From: Steromphala cineraria | Taxonomy: Eukaryota > Mollusca > Gastropoda > Trochida > Trochidae | Length of the DNA: 64,000 bases | Reading direction: 5' to 3' | NCBI GenBank assembly: GCA_916613615.1 | Contig: OU744724.1 | Location: 32,809,607 to 32,873,606 of the forward strand | Part shown: piece after piece, positions 11,745 to 26,395 of the stretch | Position numbering within the stretch: the stretch's first letter is position 1 | Layout: every line of letters begins with the position of its first letter | Notes under the pieces: generated by a model | The model's database searches: none | What the model was told of the DNA's origin: nothing | Seen by the model: the letters and a program-made list of their open reading frames with translations, nothing else | Program-made: the position numbers and the translations under genes

Positions 11745-13841
11745 ATATATATTCTCAATGGTATTCGTGAGGATTGTGATCTTCAAGGGAGCAAGTGTTT
11801 ATCATGAAGTTGTCATTTTGAGTGAATAATTCAGGTGATGAAGGGATATCAGTATAGAAATACATATTTACTCACAGACCCTATATATATACCTAGTAAA
11901 TTTGTCTTTCTAACGCTGTCTTAAGCAATACATGCCCCTGTGAATTATATAATCATTTATTTCTTTCATTCGCGTAAGTTTTAGGTTTAAAGAAGAGGAT
12001 CTTGGAAATCATGGAGTGATTTTAAAGTCGAATTGAAATTCCAAAATTTAACAGGACGACTATGTTATAATTATTCAAGCCTTATATAAGGGCACAGACC
12101 ACCTCTCATACCTTATGATCGTCTGATGATCTATATCATATGTATCCTCTCTATATCGCTGTTAATTTCTTCTGGTAACCGTGTCATTGAGCGATATATA
12201 ATTTGATAAGTATAATTTAAGGGTAGCTCGATATACGAATGTGAAATGCAACTAATGGTTGTCAATTGCATCGCATCTACGGGAAAGATGGCAATGGATG
12301 TGCATGGGCGAATTCATTTCACGCGTGTCCAAAAATTGTGTCCCATATCCGACGAATAAGCACAGTAGATGTCCTTTTGTTTAGCTAAATGTGGGAAATA
12401 TTTAAAATATGTGAGAGTGATGACAATTTCTAGTTTCAAGAAGTCATCAAAGGACTATGAGATGGTCGGAGTCGTTGATTCGTAAAAAATATTAATCTAC
12501 TCGCCCCTTCGAGGTTCTTTGGGTTCTTCGTCTAAATATAACCGTCGATTCACATATGTTCAAAATGATAAAGCAATATGTTTTACAGCACAAGCATAAC
12601 TTAAAGAATGTGGAAGTTCTTCAGTCAAAAAAATACTTGTTGTCAAGCATATGCTAATTTGGTTGGCATATGGGGATCTGAGTTGTTTAATGTTAAGCAC
12701 AATTAATAGAGAATAAGTCTAAGACAACGATTTGACATATGCATAATTGTAACTTTCTCCATGACGACAATAGAATGAAGTAAAAACGTCAGAAATGTAA
12801 GCAAAACAAGTTAATATAGTCAGAGGTTTTACAATATGAAGCCCATTCGTCGATTTACATTTTGGAAAAAATGAGGAGGAATATTATTTGCAATAATATA
12901 TTGTCAAGCGTTCCTTCTTTTTTGAATTCTGTGTTATTGAAAGTTACTATGCATACTTGTTCTAATTTAGCGGTTGTTATCACCGAAAAAAACAAAGCAG
13001 TTAACCGCTTTGTAGGCAATAAACCTGCTTCTAATGCCATGCGCCGCTATTGATGGTATTCCGCCTTGTTTTTCTTTACTCAAACTCAATCACAGAAACA
13101 ATTCGGCCAGTTTCTATGCAGATGTTAACTAGCCTTGGGCAACACGATGGTCAAAAGTATGTACATGTTACAATCTGTCAACAACATTTGTTGACAAGTC
13201 GACCAACGGAGATCGGTGACCCATGTTTGTTTGTCGTACTCGCTTCATATGTAATTTTATGGTGAGATAAATAAAGTATCGGCCCGTGTGACTGTACACT
13301 TTAAAAATGTAGAAGCGAGCAGAGCTCACATGCTTCTCACTTAGGTAAAAAAATCAAACTTACAAAGGGCACATCCATAATAATTGATTAAAAGAAGATA
13401 AAGTTGTAGGATGATGGAGTATATACAGCATAAAATATATTTTACTGTTAACAACTATTCAAAAGTATTGTTCAATAATGAATTCACCAAAAACTTGGGT
13501 AAGGAAAATTCTGCTATTTATTATTTATTTTCATTTTAGCTCATATCATGGCGATATATCAGTGAGGTATCTTTGTTTCTTTTATTCTTATTTTCCCTAC
13601 AATCAGCTACCATGTAAAGTACAGGGCCGGGGGAATGTAATGTTTAAATGAAGATAACTTCCTTATCGTCACTTTAGACGTATATATGGATAATAAAGTT
13701 GACTTGTGCAGGTTTGTATAAGCTTTCATGAATAGCCTATGAAATATGCTAAGGATAAAGCAAAAGCGTGAAACTGTAATAGTTTCCACAAAAAAAACTT
13801 TAATTCTTATAGGTCTTACCCACAAAAGGCACATCTTGAAA
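11745..13841. other. Intergenic, no gene supported
   Basis: AT-rich; a solo MITE end near 11910-11941 resembles the 3729-4017 element. Nothing else is supported. Confidence 0.4.
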
Positions 13842-14215
13842 ACATGTTTGATAAATGTGTAACGATTGCTGAAGCTAGCATGTCTAGTTAGGGAGATATG
13901 CTCCGGGCAAAGGTCTTTTTCCTAGACTAGAGTCACTGTTTTAGTCATGTTGCTAAATTGAAAGTAAAAAAAAAACCCTACAAAATGCACATCTAGGTAT
14001 CATGGTTGATAATTGTGAACATTTTAGTGAGGCCAGTATGTTTAGTTTAGGAGATATGCTCAGGACTGAAAACCTCCGTCACATAGTTACTGTTTTAGTC
14101 ATGTTTAAATGGATACTTTTGTTTCGTACCCTCAGAATCCTGGTTGATAATTGTGTAAAGTTTAGTAAGCAAGAATGTCTAGTTTAGGATATATGTTTCG
14201 GAAAAGTTATGGGAC
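13842..14215. repeat. Degenerate ~150-bp tandem repeat, about 2.5 copies
   Basis: Blocks GTTGATAATTGTG..., ...TCTAGTTTAGGAGATATG and ...AGTCACTGTTTTAGTCATG recur at about 13842, 14000 and 14141. A single related unit lies around 25410-25490 and fragments occur near 24885-24915. The repeat is non-coding and diverged. Confidence 0.6.
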
Positions 14216-14219
14216 GAAC

Positions 14220-16840
14220 GTACAGAGGGACCGTCAGAATCATCATCATCATCAAATCACGTCCTCTCTTTCAACCCGAAAACTGTTCGTATCATAACAG
14301 AAGTACGCTAAGGATTTTCTGACTTGAGCTACCTCTAATGTTAATATAAAGCTTCCTGAATACATTTATCATGAATAAATACACCAAAATAATCTCTTTT
14401 AATTCCGCAAAAAGACAAGCTGGAAGCTAATAATAGTCGATAGGTATTCAATATTTGCACTTGAGAGAAGTTCAGCATTATATAACAAAGGGGAAACTGG
14501 ATAATTTTATCAGTTGCGCAAAGGTAATCTCGGTTTATGACTGTCGTATACACGCCACTGAATGTTTAAAGTCCCTGGTCTACATTTTGGCCAATCGGAG
14601 CTAGGTCAATTTCGTCTTGGACAGCCGAGATTTTGATCAAAGGCGTTTGTCATTGTCTAAATAGTGTATATTATGTATCATATATTATATTAGTAATGTC
14701 AATGTTTAATTTGAAATTCTATACATTAATATGTGACGCCTTTATCTACGCAAACAGTACGCAATTATGAAATGGTCCTTGGCAATAAAATACCATGTAT
14801 ACGCAAATAAAAAGTAATTATCTATACCTGTGTAAGTATATTTACTGAGTATGTAAGTATACTTAAAGTACATATGCGCATGTAAACACGGCTTATTGAT
14901 AATAATTCTTTTTATCAGCTTTCTCTACGTAGCCTTGTATGCGGAGTTAAATGGTCACAACAGGCAATGCTACTTACTTGGATTTCTCTTACTACAATAT
15001 ATATATATATAGTGATTATGGTTATAAGTTTCGTCATATACTTTTGATATTAAACCCCAGATAAGGTCAGTTACATTAGTGAATCTAAAACGTAGAATGT
15101 CTTGTAATTACTTAAATGAGCAATGTTGATCAACTTAATCCTACAGGATAAATCTAAATATAATTCAACTGATTTGTATTGTAATTTCAGTCATTTTACA
15201 CAGTGCCTGATTGCAGACTTTGACATATTACTTTGTAATATAGACTTTGTAACATAATATAAATTTGGTACGAATGTACAGTGACTGGTCTGATACACGT
15301 GCACATGCTCATTTATATAAGTATAGTTCTTTCACACGTGATGTGTATTATTTATTTGAAATAGATTTTGTAACGCGAGAAACATAGGTTTGGTTTCTGT
15401 GACTAACGTGTTATTATCAATTATCTTCGTAGGCAATATTTCAATATAAAATATGTATATATAAAATATATACAATTTTGTTCAAAACATATTGTTATCT
15501 TCAAAGATTTTAATAACAGTTATAAATATCGCATCTCTCACGCGATGTTAAAAGTTCATGCAATCTCCCTCCCCTGTGGTTGAATTGCTTTTTTTATCTC
15601 CATAGAATTGCATTATGTTAGTGTCAAATTAAAAAAAAATTGTTTTCATAATTAAAGATTGGCATGGCCATTTTTAATCGGTTGGATCAAGTATTGAAAA
15701 ATAGTTTCATTTTAATCACGGTTACATTAATCTAATACGTGAATATAGTAATTCAAAACGGCTATGTTGTGTTGACTTTTTCAAAATGAATATTCAGGTA
15801 AGAAATATGTAAGGAATATAAAACCTGATTGTTAATGATATGCCAAGTCACTATGAATAGATGGTATGTGAACAGCCACGGACCGTCGAGCCTCTTGAAG
15901 AGGCTCGTTTAATAAATAGTCTCTAGCTGCATAAATATAACATTCATAGGTATATTGTGCTGTAACAAAAAGAATCGACGACCTTCTTTCCGCCATTGAC
16001 AGGTAGAGCGAAGCGAGAGGTTCTCAAGGGAACGATGTTGCTGCACACACGGAGTCTGTACTTGTCGATCGACCTTGGCAACACGTGACGAGGAAAAAGC
16101 TTGCTAACACGTGCAGTGTAGCCGGAACCTTGAAGAGTGTGGTTAGGCTATATATCAGCTGCTTATGTAAGGTTCTGTCTGATCGTAGATCTATAAAAAA
16201 CCTACGTTTTATAAAGGATATTTTCATTAGAGAGACACTGCGTGTTTTTCGTGATATGATGTTTGGATGGAAACCTGATGTATGATGCCAATATGTTGAT
16301 ACTAAATACAAACAACCCCTCCATCAATCGCGACTACGGCTATTATCTATAACATAAACTCTCACTATATACGTCCATGTGTACTGTAACATCCGATCAC
16401 CAGCCTGTACATCAACATGTTCCTTTGGGTAAACGTCTGTATTTTATAACATAACAAGTAATTAATTGTACTGGTAAACTTGTTCTCTCTCAAATGTCCC
16501 GTAGCATATTTATGATAACGGTGGTAGTATCTATACCGGAACGCATCACTCATCTAATACAAAGTTTGAAATTCAATTGAACTCTTCAAAAAGAAAACAT
16601 AAATGCACGTTTTTCGATAAATTGTTACACTAAAATCCCGGACGAATTGCATTTTCAGCATATAAAAAGGTTATTCCGTCTTAACTTAGGGTCTCTTTGG
16701 CTTGTACCCTGATTAGACTAAGACTAAATAAGACTAGAAAGCTGAGCAGCCCCGAAATTGAGTGTTTCGGCTTCCTGGACCACCTTCTGGACATCAACAA
16801 TAAAATGGACATTTATAAGAAACATACCACAAAAGATAAG
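14220..16840. other. Intergenic, no gene supported
   Basis: No gene supported. A short near-perfect palindrome of 10-bp arms (CGAGCCTCTT...) lies at about 15887-15907. Confidence 0.4.
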
Positions 16841-16844
16841 TTCA

Positions 16845-17400
16845 GAAGTCGTGACCTTGAACCTTGACTTTTAATGTGAACATGTCGAACAAATTCAAAG
16901 GACTATTATAATAAGAGCTTCGTAGCACTACTTCTTTTAATGTTATCGTATTTACAAGGAATTTTAGTAATCTCGTGACCTTGAACTTTGACTTTGAATG
17001 ATGCCAACAGGTCAAAAGAATTCCACAGACTGAGGTTTCAAGAAGGAAGTTCTGTATGAGAGGTCAGAGCCTGGTGGAGAAAAGTTATAGCCTTAAAGGT
17101 AACTATAGAAAAACAATATCTCGTGACCTTGACCTTAGACACCCAAAATGATCGTTTTTTTATTAGTTTAACAATCATGTAAAAGAATAAAAGCATTGGT
17201 AGTTGAAATCAAACATTTTCCCAATATCATACTTAAGTTGGCCTTTGACCGATTTTAGCGAAAACTTTTCAAAATGTTGTACCCCTCTGTAGTTGACATA
17301 TACAATTAAGAGTAATTGTGCTAACAAGGATATTTTTAGTGATTTTATATCTCGTGACCTCGACCCTTGACATAGAATTTGAACATGTCTAATAAATACC
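16845..17400 (-). repeat. Decayed AGGTCA-type repeat array
   Basis: The phrase TCGTGACCTTGA(A)CCTTGAC recurs at about 16849, 16973, 17119 and 17350. Its reverse complement is the same AAGGTCAAGGTCACGA block found in the intron-13 array at 50851-54520. Spacing is irregular, which suggests an old copy on the opposite strand. Confidence 0.6.
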
Positions 17401-17539
17401 CAAAGTATTAGGAATAAGTTTTTAAGAGTTCTTAAAAGCCTAGCGGAAAAAGTAATAGCCAATATACATGTACAACTGCGGTGGCGGACTGCGCAAAAAC
17501 TGATTATAGCCAAGAAGGGATTTGCTTGCATGTGCTCTT

Positions 17540-20500
17540 TTAAATCATGCTTTGAAAAAAAATTGAAGATAAAAAGTTATTGAATTAAAATAAAATGTAT
17601 CCTTTACTTAAATAACCTGTCTTCGTGGTGGTCTTGATTATTCTTTCTGTACACCGATTAGCCTCATATAATGTTTTTCTATCTAGTGTGAGACGTGCAC
17701 ATATGAGTTTATTTTTGTTTACGAGGAAATTATATGATCAATGATCGTTATAAATGATGAAAGAAACTAAAAAAAAAATTTAAAAAAAGATAATTAAAGA
17801 TAAAATGGTAGAAGTTGATCAACAAAAAACTCCGTATACTAAATTAAACTTGTTTCTTCCAGTCCAACCCCAGAACCAGACCCGGTCATATTTTTTACAA
17901 AAGTATATTCAACAAAACTCAAATATCATTAACTTCACTTTTCAAAAACTAAAAAATATAAAATAATTTTTTTTCTCATATTTCTATAAGAAGAGTCCAG
18001 AAAGGATAAACTAATCATCGTCATGGTAGATACTCCTATCGTGGATATGATTTCAGATCCGGACCCATATAACCACAAAATAAATATAACCACAAAATAA
18101 AGGCATTGAAATATACACAATCACCCACAAATTAATCTGTTACGACGCCCAAATTTTCCCATGACTTTACATAAATAAAAAATATAGGTCACTTATACAT
18201 GAAATAAAAGCAGATTGCTATTGAAGACACAACAAAAGCCGCGCGTTTGGAGTATAGCAAATGGAGGCTTGGTGACCGACTCGAGACGGATAAGTGGTTC
18301 ACATTTCAATGACTTCTAAAACCATACATTTCTATACAAGCCATCTCTAACATACTTCATGCAAGACTACCCTTGTCCAGATTTCAACCAGTAACTCACG
18401 AATTTGAAATTATATAGCCTTCATGGTATACTAGTAATTGTATTGACGATGTCTTGTATCATGCATCTCTAAGGTCTCTGGTTGAGACTTGATATCCATC
18501 GAATGCTGAACCCCACATTGCGACGAAAACTTCTAGGATGCCAATAAAAAATTAAAAAAATATATCTGAAAAATATCATAATGTTTTGTTTGCATTCTTA
18601 AATTATATCATAATTGTCGCTTGTTCGTTATTAGAACGGAAATGTCAAAAAATGTTTTTGGAGATGATGCATATGTTGTGTTATTTGACAAAGGTAATCA
18701 TTTCTACAATCAGGGTATAGTTGAAAGGCCAACACTTCAAATAAAGGACGATACCTATATAAGAAACGGTACTTTATAAAAGGTACTTTGTGTGTCAAAT
18801 ATGTTTTCACACACTAAAATAAAACTACATGTAGTCAAAACACATAAACGATAATGTTAAACAGTTTTAAAAGAGCCCATAAATATATTCTATACACAAA
18901 AGAGGCAGCGGTGAAAACTCGAAAATTCTTTCTTAAGTAAAAGTTTATTATTGAACACATCTTCGGCAAGCTTTCGGTCAAAATAATCACTACTGGTCAA
19001 TATGATATGCTATACGTTATTACAAAGATGTTTCGAATGACAACTTTATGAAATAATCAAGATATTGGAGTATTTACATTTTTGATCTAATAAACCCTTA
19101 CCAAATGTGTTCCATAGAAATATTAATATCTTTTTTAAATGTGTGTTCAGAATAAAAAAATTCTTCATCTTCGTAAAAATTCATAACGTTTTTTACAAAT
19201 CTGATTGAATGAGCCTAACACAAACGAACCCCATATTACATGATTTTAATGTTGCATTGAAATTCACAGTAATTAACACAAGTTGTCAGAATGAATGACA
19301 CGTTACAGAGAGACAGAAACAAACAGAAAAAGTTTATCAAAACAGAACATTGGATATCATTTTCCAATTTGACTAAACATTGCTATATCTGTTATATCTA
19401 TTATATTACATATTGTTGTACTTTTTCCGATCGACCAACACCCACTAATGGCAAGGATCATAACCATATTACAGAAGCTCTTGCTGACAGTCAGCAGCTG
19501 GTGGTTTGATCAATCGGCTTCCCACACAGGTAAATCAAGTATTTTATACCAAGTAATGAGATCCCATGAGGAAATAATGAATGATAATTGTCACGATTCT
19601 GAATTGATTGATGAAAATGAGAGAATAATCCATTTTCTTTATATAATACAAACATATTCTTGTGCAAGTGAAACCGTTTGCTTTCAATGTGTGAAATAGA
19701 ACACAGGCTTTAGCATTTTATTATACACGTTCCTCACACAACGTAATGCAGTGAGGTAAACTGCAGGCACAAAATAAGGGAACTACGAACTTGGATGCAG
19801 CTAAAGTTGAGGGGGACATCCGTGAGGTTTCAGCTAATTACGGGTCAACCATGCACGACGAAATTCCACATGCTGCTTGTGATTCACAGGCACTTTAACC
19901 CTTATATTGGCACACCTCCGACAGAGGGAAGAGCATAACTGTGCAAAGTTGCCCAAATTTTGGGTAAATCAAAACATTCATTCGACGCATCGAGCAAAGT
20001 TCAAAGGGTAAGGGCTGCCATGAAACCAAATTGTCGTTGACTGACCAAAAATACACATCACCTGTCGCATTCCGATAATAACGCTAGGCAATAGGTTCGA
20101 ACCAGCATTTTAAAAAATAAGAGGGTTCGTTGAAAATACCAGGATGACAATTTTCAATCTCAATATGCCCTAAATTTATCTTATTGACATTTTGAGTAGT
20201 TTTACATGCACAGAGATTTCGTCAGTTCCCTTTATTCTTAAAAGAAATACTGATGAATTTTGAATAAATGTTGGACATCTGTCACTTTAAAATTACTTAT
20301 AATTTTCTATAATAACTTTGAGCCAGTCTCCACACCTCATCCTACTTCATCTGATCTCATCGCCAAACGGCTCCTAGACTAACATTTAGTCTCAGAAGTA
20401 TTTTTTTCAATATTGCCAATATTTTAAACAAATCATGTATTATAACAAAATGGAGCCCAGAGGATGCTTTAACTCCTAAAGCTGAACGATCTAGACTTGC

Positions 20501-20721
20501 TATATTTTTCTACACTTGGTTGGTCATCAATTAAATATTTTGCTTTAAATAATCTTTTTTATTCCAAAAAGTATGTAACCGTTTAAGTCTAATATTGATT
20601 TTAAGTTTAACATTAAACCCGATCACTGATATGTATGTGGAATATAACCCCACCGACCCCTAGTCACGTGAGTCATGTAAGGGTTTTCCTGTATGAAATC
20701 GTGACGGGTTTGCTTCTCGTA

Positions 20722-20755
<34 letters not shown>

Positions 20756-21519
20756 TTTTGCTTTAGAGTCTGGATGACAGACTAAACGGCTCCTTGCGAA
20801 AACGACAACAACTTAACGACTGCTACTTAATGCTTTGCGAAAACGGCTACAACTAACATTGAGAAACCAACTTCCAAAAACATTATATCTGTGATATGTT
20901 TTATCCCTTTTGTATGTCTTTCTCGTTGTCTTGTTTTTTTGTGTGTTTTTTTTTTATCACTTTCTTTATTTTTTGTAGGCATCACGTCCATACACAACAT
21001 ACATTTTCAAAATAATATGTACATATTGATCAAGTGTGACAGTAGGTGTCAAATCGACAAGACATTGTAAGTTTTCGGTATACAATTACATGGTAATATG
21101 ACAGTTTCAATAGAAAGGGGTTATGTGAAAAGGCTGTGGCATGAGGACCAGAAGGAGATGTCTTGTTGATATAAGTATATATAAGTATATATTGACAGCT
21201 GAAAAAAATATTTGTTCCAAAAAATCCTAAAACAGTAAATTCATATTGAATGATACCGCATAACTTTAACTAATAGGAAAGGATAATATTACTAGATGCC
21301 AATTGTTGAGTTACGTTGGTGATAATCACATTTCATCAGAATATTTTCTGCTATCAAAGGCTTTGTTCTATAAGGCGTACACGCACTTATAAAGACTAAA
21401 ATTTAGTCTATAGAATATTTAAAATAATTTCTGTACCTTCATTTATATTATTTACTTCCTTTCATAGCATATGTATTCAGTCAATCTAGACTTGCATATT
21501 AGGACAATGACTGTATTAA
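17540..21519. other. Intergenic, no gene supported
   Basis: No gene supported. It includes a run of about 27 A residues at about 20725-20751, just before the repeat phrase at 20768. This could be the tail of a retroposed element, but I cannot define its body. Confidence 0.4.
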
Positions 21520-21736
21520 AGGGGGTCTGCAACCGGAATTTTTAACTTCCAGTGTATTATTAGCAGGGCCCTCGAAGAGTCGTAAATACTCGGTAGGGAC
21601 GAAATCGTTCGGTTGCGAACCGCTTACAGCTGACAACCGGTACCAAGTTTGTGTCATATGTGGCCCCCCTTACCCGTCTGGATGCTCTTGTTAACGATGG
21701 TCAATGAGGTTTCACGAGCCAGGTTGTTGATCCCCT
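21520..21736. mobile_element. Second TTAA-flanked MITE family
   Basis: 217 bp bounded by TTAA at 21516-21519 and 21737-21740. Its short inverted ends are AGGGGGTCTGCAACC and, from the right, AGGGGATCAACAACC. The interior differs from the AGGGGCAGTAGCACG family. There is no ORF. The shared TTAA target and AGGGG start suggest the same class of transposase. Confidence 0.6.
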
Positions 21737-22167
21737 TTAAAGGCTTCTATTTAATATATATTCATGAAGCAGGACTTAACATTACACGACACTGACAATT
21801 CCCTGTGGTCATCCGTATTAAACGTCACAAAGATTGTCAAGCTGAAACTGAAGATCGTGTGCTTATATGTATATATCTTGAATCTTTTATATTTGAATCT
21901 GCAAACGTTTTTAGCAGTTTATATTGATTGATATTGGAAAAGTGCGGGGTGCAGTGATTACTCACGATAAACTATTTAATTATTCGATGAGAGGTTCTAA
22001 GCACGTCTTCACACTTATTAACAAGCACCTGTTTCATCGTAAGTGAATTTGAACATTTTTAGATTTGAATTTCACACTTGAAATTGTGACAGACACGATT
22101 TTCAATAACGATGATATAGTTACAGCTGTTATTGACGAAATTTGGTGATTCATAAGTGTAGATATAA

Positions 22168-22325
22168 CACTATCGGTGTATTGTTTTTGACAAATTATTT
22201 TCTTTTGGATATAGTGCCATGGGTATAATTGTTGTGGACATATTGTTATCGGTGTATCGTGTTTGGTTTATTATTTACTTTTGGACATAGTGCCATGGGT
22301 ATAATTGTTGTGGACATATTGTTAT
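22168..22325. repeat. 76-bp tandem duplication
   Basis: Two copies of about 76 bp containing ATAGTGCCATGGGTATAATT and TTGTTGTGGACATATTG. It lies immediately before the TAATGGA satellite and may be part of the same array. Confidence 0.7.
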
Positions 22326-22434
22326 TGGTGTATTGCAATAGATACATTGTACATTGTAGATCTTTGTTATAGTTGATATAATTTAATGGATTTTTTATTA
22401 AGGAAATATCATGATTGTCATATTAAAGTGGGAA

Positions 22435-22930
22435 TATTGTAATTGGTGTGTTGTAATGGTGTATTGCAATAGGTACTGTACATTTGAGAATATGTGGTAA
22501 TGGATATATTGTAGTGAATGTGTTGTACTTAATAAACTACTGCATTGTAATGGATGTATTGTAATGGATACATTTAATGGATGTGTTATAATCTCACTGT
22601 TATGGATGTATTGTAATGGTAATATTGTAATGGATGCATCATAATGGATGTAGTGAAATGGTTGTATTGTAATGGTTGCATTAAAATGGATGTAGTGTAA
22701 TGGTAATATTGTAATGGATGCATCATAAAGGATGTATTGTAATGGTTGTATTGTAATGGTTGTATTGAAATGGTTGTATTGAAATGGTTGTATTGTAATG
22801 GTTGCATTATAATGGATGTATTGTAATGGTAATATTGCAATAGATGTATCATAATGGATGTATCATGATGGATGTATCATAATGGATGTATCATAATGGA
22901 TGTATCATAATGGATGTCTTGTAAAAGTTG
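22435..22930. repeat. TTGTAATGGATG-type satellite
   Basis: Many short imperfect units (TTGTAATGG, TGTATCATAATGGA and variants) with a basic period of about 12-14 bp. The minus-strand open frame across it is a by-product of the repeat and not a gene. Confidence 0.85.
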
Positions 22931-22934
22931 CATA

Positions 22935-25900
22935 TTGTAATGTATGGAATTAATCGATATTTTGTAGTTGATATACTGTAAGTAGTCTGTATCAAGATCC
23001 TAAAGCAACACAAAATAAAGGAGTATCAAGTCTAAAAATGTTGGCAAGTCAGTATTGTTCAGATGATATTTCATAAGTTTCTTTTACTATTTAGTATAAA
23101 AAGAGATATAAGCTCATTGAAATTTTCCTTACCAGGAGACTTTTGCGAGTCTTAAAACATATTTTGGTTCATGGGCTGTTAGAGTCAATCAAAATAAGTT
23201 TGGTATACATTGTGTTTAAGTTGTCTAATGTTTCACGTTCGTTCTTTTTCATTCGACGTTATATTATCGAAAGTTATTTGCAGGTTAACCATATCTTCAC
23301 TGACTATGGTAAAAAAAAAACCAGTTAAACGAAAGGTTTTGCATTCCCAAGTTTGATAACAAATTGCACTGAAAAGACGTATGCATATGCATAGAAAAAA
23401 TTACATGAATGCAAAAAGCAGTTCTATTTGAAATCGAGGCTCGTCATGGAATTGTTCCTCGTAAAGTGATATTTGCCCTAGGGCATCATATGAAAATATT
23501 AACCCGATATGTTTGCCCTCGTGGTGAATAAATAAGCAAATGTCTTTGGTCACAGTAAAGGCGTTTCAAAGACAACGTTTTTAATTGACATCATTCATTT
23601 ATTTATCAATATCCCCGATATTTAAAAAAATCATTACGATTACTTTTCAAGTCAAAATATGTCATTTTAAACAAGGACGTGATTTTGTTTATAATTTCAG
23701 ATATATAACTAGGATAAGATGATTAAAAAACTTGAAAGATCATACTTCACTACGAGGATCTAGTAACGCTATATCTTGATTTATGAGAACAGAACAGATC
23801 CGGTTGGCCGACCTCGAGGAATGTAGAAATAACAGCATGCGGAGCAAGTATGTGATCATTATGTTTTATCTAAACCAGGACATCCAACCTGAGTACCTCC
23901 CACATATCAGTCTCTGAAAGTGTTCGACCAAGGGAGGTAAGTGCCGTTTGACGGTATACGCTATCTGATGCAACCTGCCACGTTGCTGTGACTCATCATC
24001 ACGCGCTGCTGAAGATGTCACGTGACTGGATTTTCCACTTTCCAACAGGTGTGGAACAACGCAACTGGTATTTCGTTGTTATCAAAATCTGTGGCTTTCA
24101 GGATATGAGCCGGAGTACAGTTACAGAAGCCGGACAATTAAATATAACCTTACACGTTTATCAGGATAATGACTAAGGGAAATATCTAAGTAAATATAGC
24201 ATGTTTTGATTGGTATGTGTCACGTGTGTGGGTCAATTTGACTGGACTCAAGCCAAAGTCAATACGTCGAGTATTATTCATTAATATATAGTGTTATTGT
24301 CTGGTGGGTTGGTATGACAAGGGATAAAATATACAATATGAATATTGTATAATATATTGTTTCTGGTATTACCGATGAGTAAGCAGTTTTGTTTTATGAA
24401 ATTAATCAACCATTAACATGATTTCGAAATAAAATAATGTTTATTCAAAAGATAACAAGCGCTTAATGAGACCTATATTTTGTTTCATAAACACCATATA
24501 TTATTAAAAATACTGCAATGTCAATCATGACTGATGCAATCAAACTAAAGACAAAAACTGATATACGTTTTTGATCACACCAAATATTGAAATAGATTTG
24601 GCAATAATGCAATGTTATATTCTGTATGTATGTTCATTTGAGATGCGATATTTGAACAATTGTTTCGAAGAAGTTTCAATTGCACACAAAAGTTCTCTAC
24701 AAAATTACAGCGAAGTAGTTGTGGCTGAGTTGTAAGAATGTTCCCTCATTTCTGATAAAACCGTTAAACGGCACGTGTAGAGATGATCAGAGCACACATA
24801 CCCCCGCTACCCGCTTTGTTCAAAGAATTTCAAACAGTAAATTTGATAAACATATGGGTTAAGTTGTATGATAGTGGAGTATACATAGAGTCACTTTTTA
24901 GTCATGTTTCAATAAAAACCACAACGAAATTAAAAATGACATGTTGATTTAGTCATCATAAGTAAGGATGGATATCGTTATTCATTTCTGAATTGCAATA
25001 TATTCCGATACAGGAAAGCGTATTGCAATATTGGTACGAGCATCAACAACGATTATCATTGCCCAGCTATATGAGCCGTTTTGGATAGGTATATTTTTCG
25101 TGTAGTTAGTTTAAACATATGTTATTCATCAGAAAAGGATTGGGTACAAGTTATACAACTTAGAAAAACCCTCTCCCTAATATGTACATTTAATATTATT
25201 TGCATTCGTTTAACAAGATGGACAGAAGAGAACAGAAAAAATACAAAACTGATACAATAATTAAAGGAACCTTTTTGTTTGACTTATGTAAGTTTGAACA
25301 ATTTTGAATATACTTTGATTTATATGGATATTCAGATCAGCATATTTTTCTATCACTGTTTATGATATGTATACATTATTTGAGCTATTTTCACAACACA
25401 ACACGACACAGCTAGCATATGGTTAAGGATATTATGCTCCGGACAAAGGACTTGGTCATAGAGTCACTGTTTAAGCCATATTTCCATTATTGATTTTCAG
25501 TGTGATATCTTTATGGGTTTGTATATTTGGCTTTACACTTGCAAAAATATGGGCGTGGCAGTAATATAACATTTTACGTAACAAAATCGATGAAACCCTT
25601 GTAATTTATGATACATTACTCAATGAAACCATTTTTGTCTGTTACCAAGCTTCGTCAGATATAAGTCCAATTTCATGTCTGGCGCATAAACAAAAAAGGA
25701 AACAATACTTAGTTATTCTTATGTACTTAATAAACGTTCCTTTCTGACCTTACCAGAGCAATGTCAAACTGACATCGATGTAACCCCTGTGTGTATAAGT
25801 TGTGGATCCAGTTTAAAAGATGGTAACCTTATGGAATTTTGACAACTGGAAACCGTTTACATATCATCTGAAGAAATATCTTGAGACATCGTATCTGCTG

Positions 25901-26395
25901 ATATTTACTATGTTATATGAATGTTAATATTTAACCCCCACAAAGTTTTCTTTACCTCAGTAATACACAGGTGCAAAATTCGGATGCTGCCTTTTTTATA
26001 TTCCACCCTTATATCATACCATGGGATAAAGTATTCGTTTATTCATCCGTTATCAGTTCGTGTCGCTCAAAACCCATAAATATTCATAAGGTCATACGTA
26101 CGTGGCTATGACCCCCAGAAGAGGTGATACTTTCTGGTTTCCCTATTTTTAGGGGGAGTTTCATCTGACATTAGTTTGAAATGGACAGAGGTGTGTTCGT
26201 TCCTTGAACAAATTAAACAACCGTTCGTAACTTTAAACTTTAATTCTTATATTTTAGGACAATGGGATACGTCATAATCAATTATTTTGTAAGATCTCCG
26301 AATGAATATTTGTGGTGCACACGTGTGAAGGAACTGTTCTTTCGACAATAAAATGAACATTTCAAATGCTTTGGCAGTTTTATGATAGTCGAGCC
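22935..26395. other. Intergenic, no gene supported
   Basis: No gene supported. It holds a single unit related to the 13842-14215 repeat at about 25410-25490. Confidence 0.4.

Noticed and set aside
15887..15907. Palindrome as a histone-type 3' stem-loop
   Set aside because: The stem and loop sequences do not match the histone mRNA signal and no histone gene is near.
16024..16311. 95-codon minus-strand ORF
   Set aside because: No domain, no splice partners, and overlaps an unrelated plus-strand frame.
22586..22852. Minus-strand ORF rich in Asn/Tyr/His
   Set aside because: Translation of the TTGTAATGG satellite.
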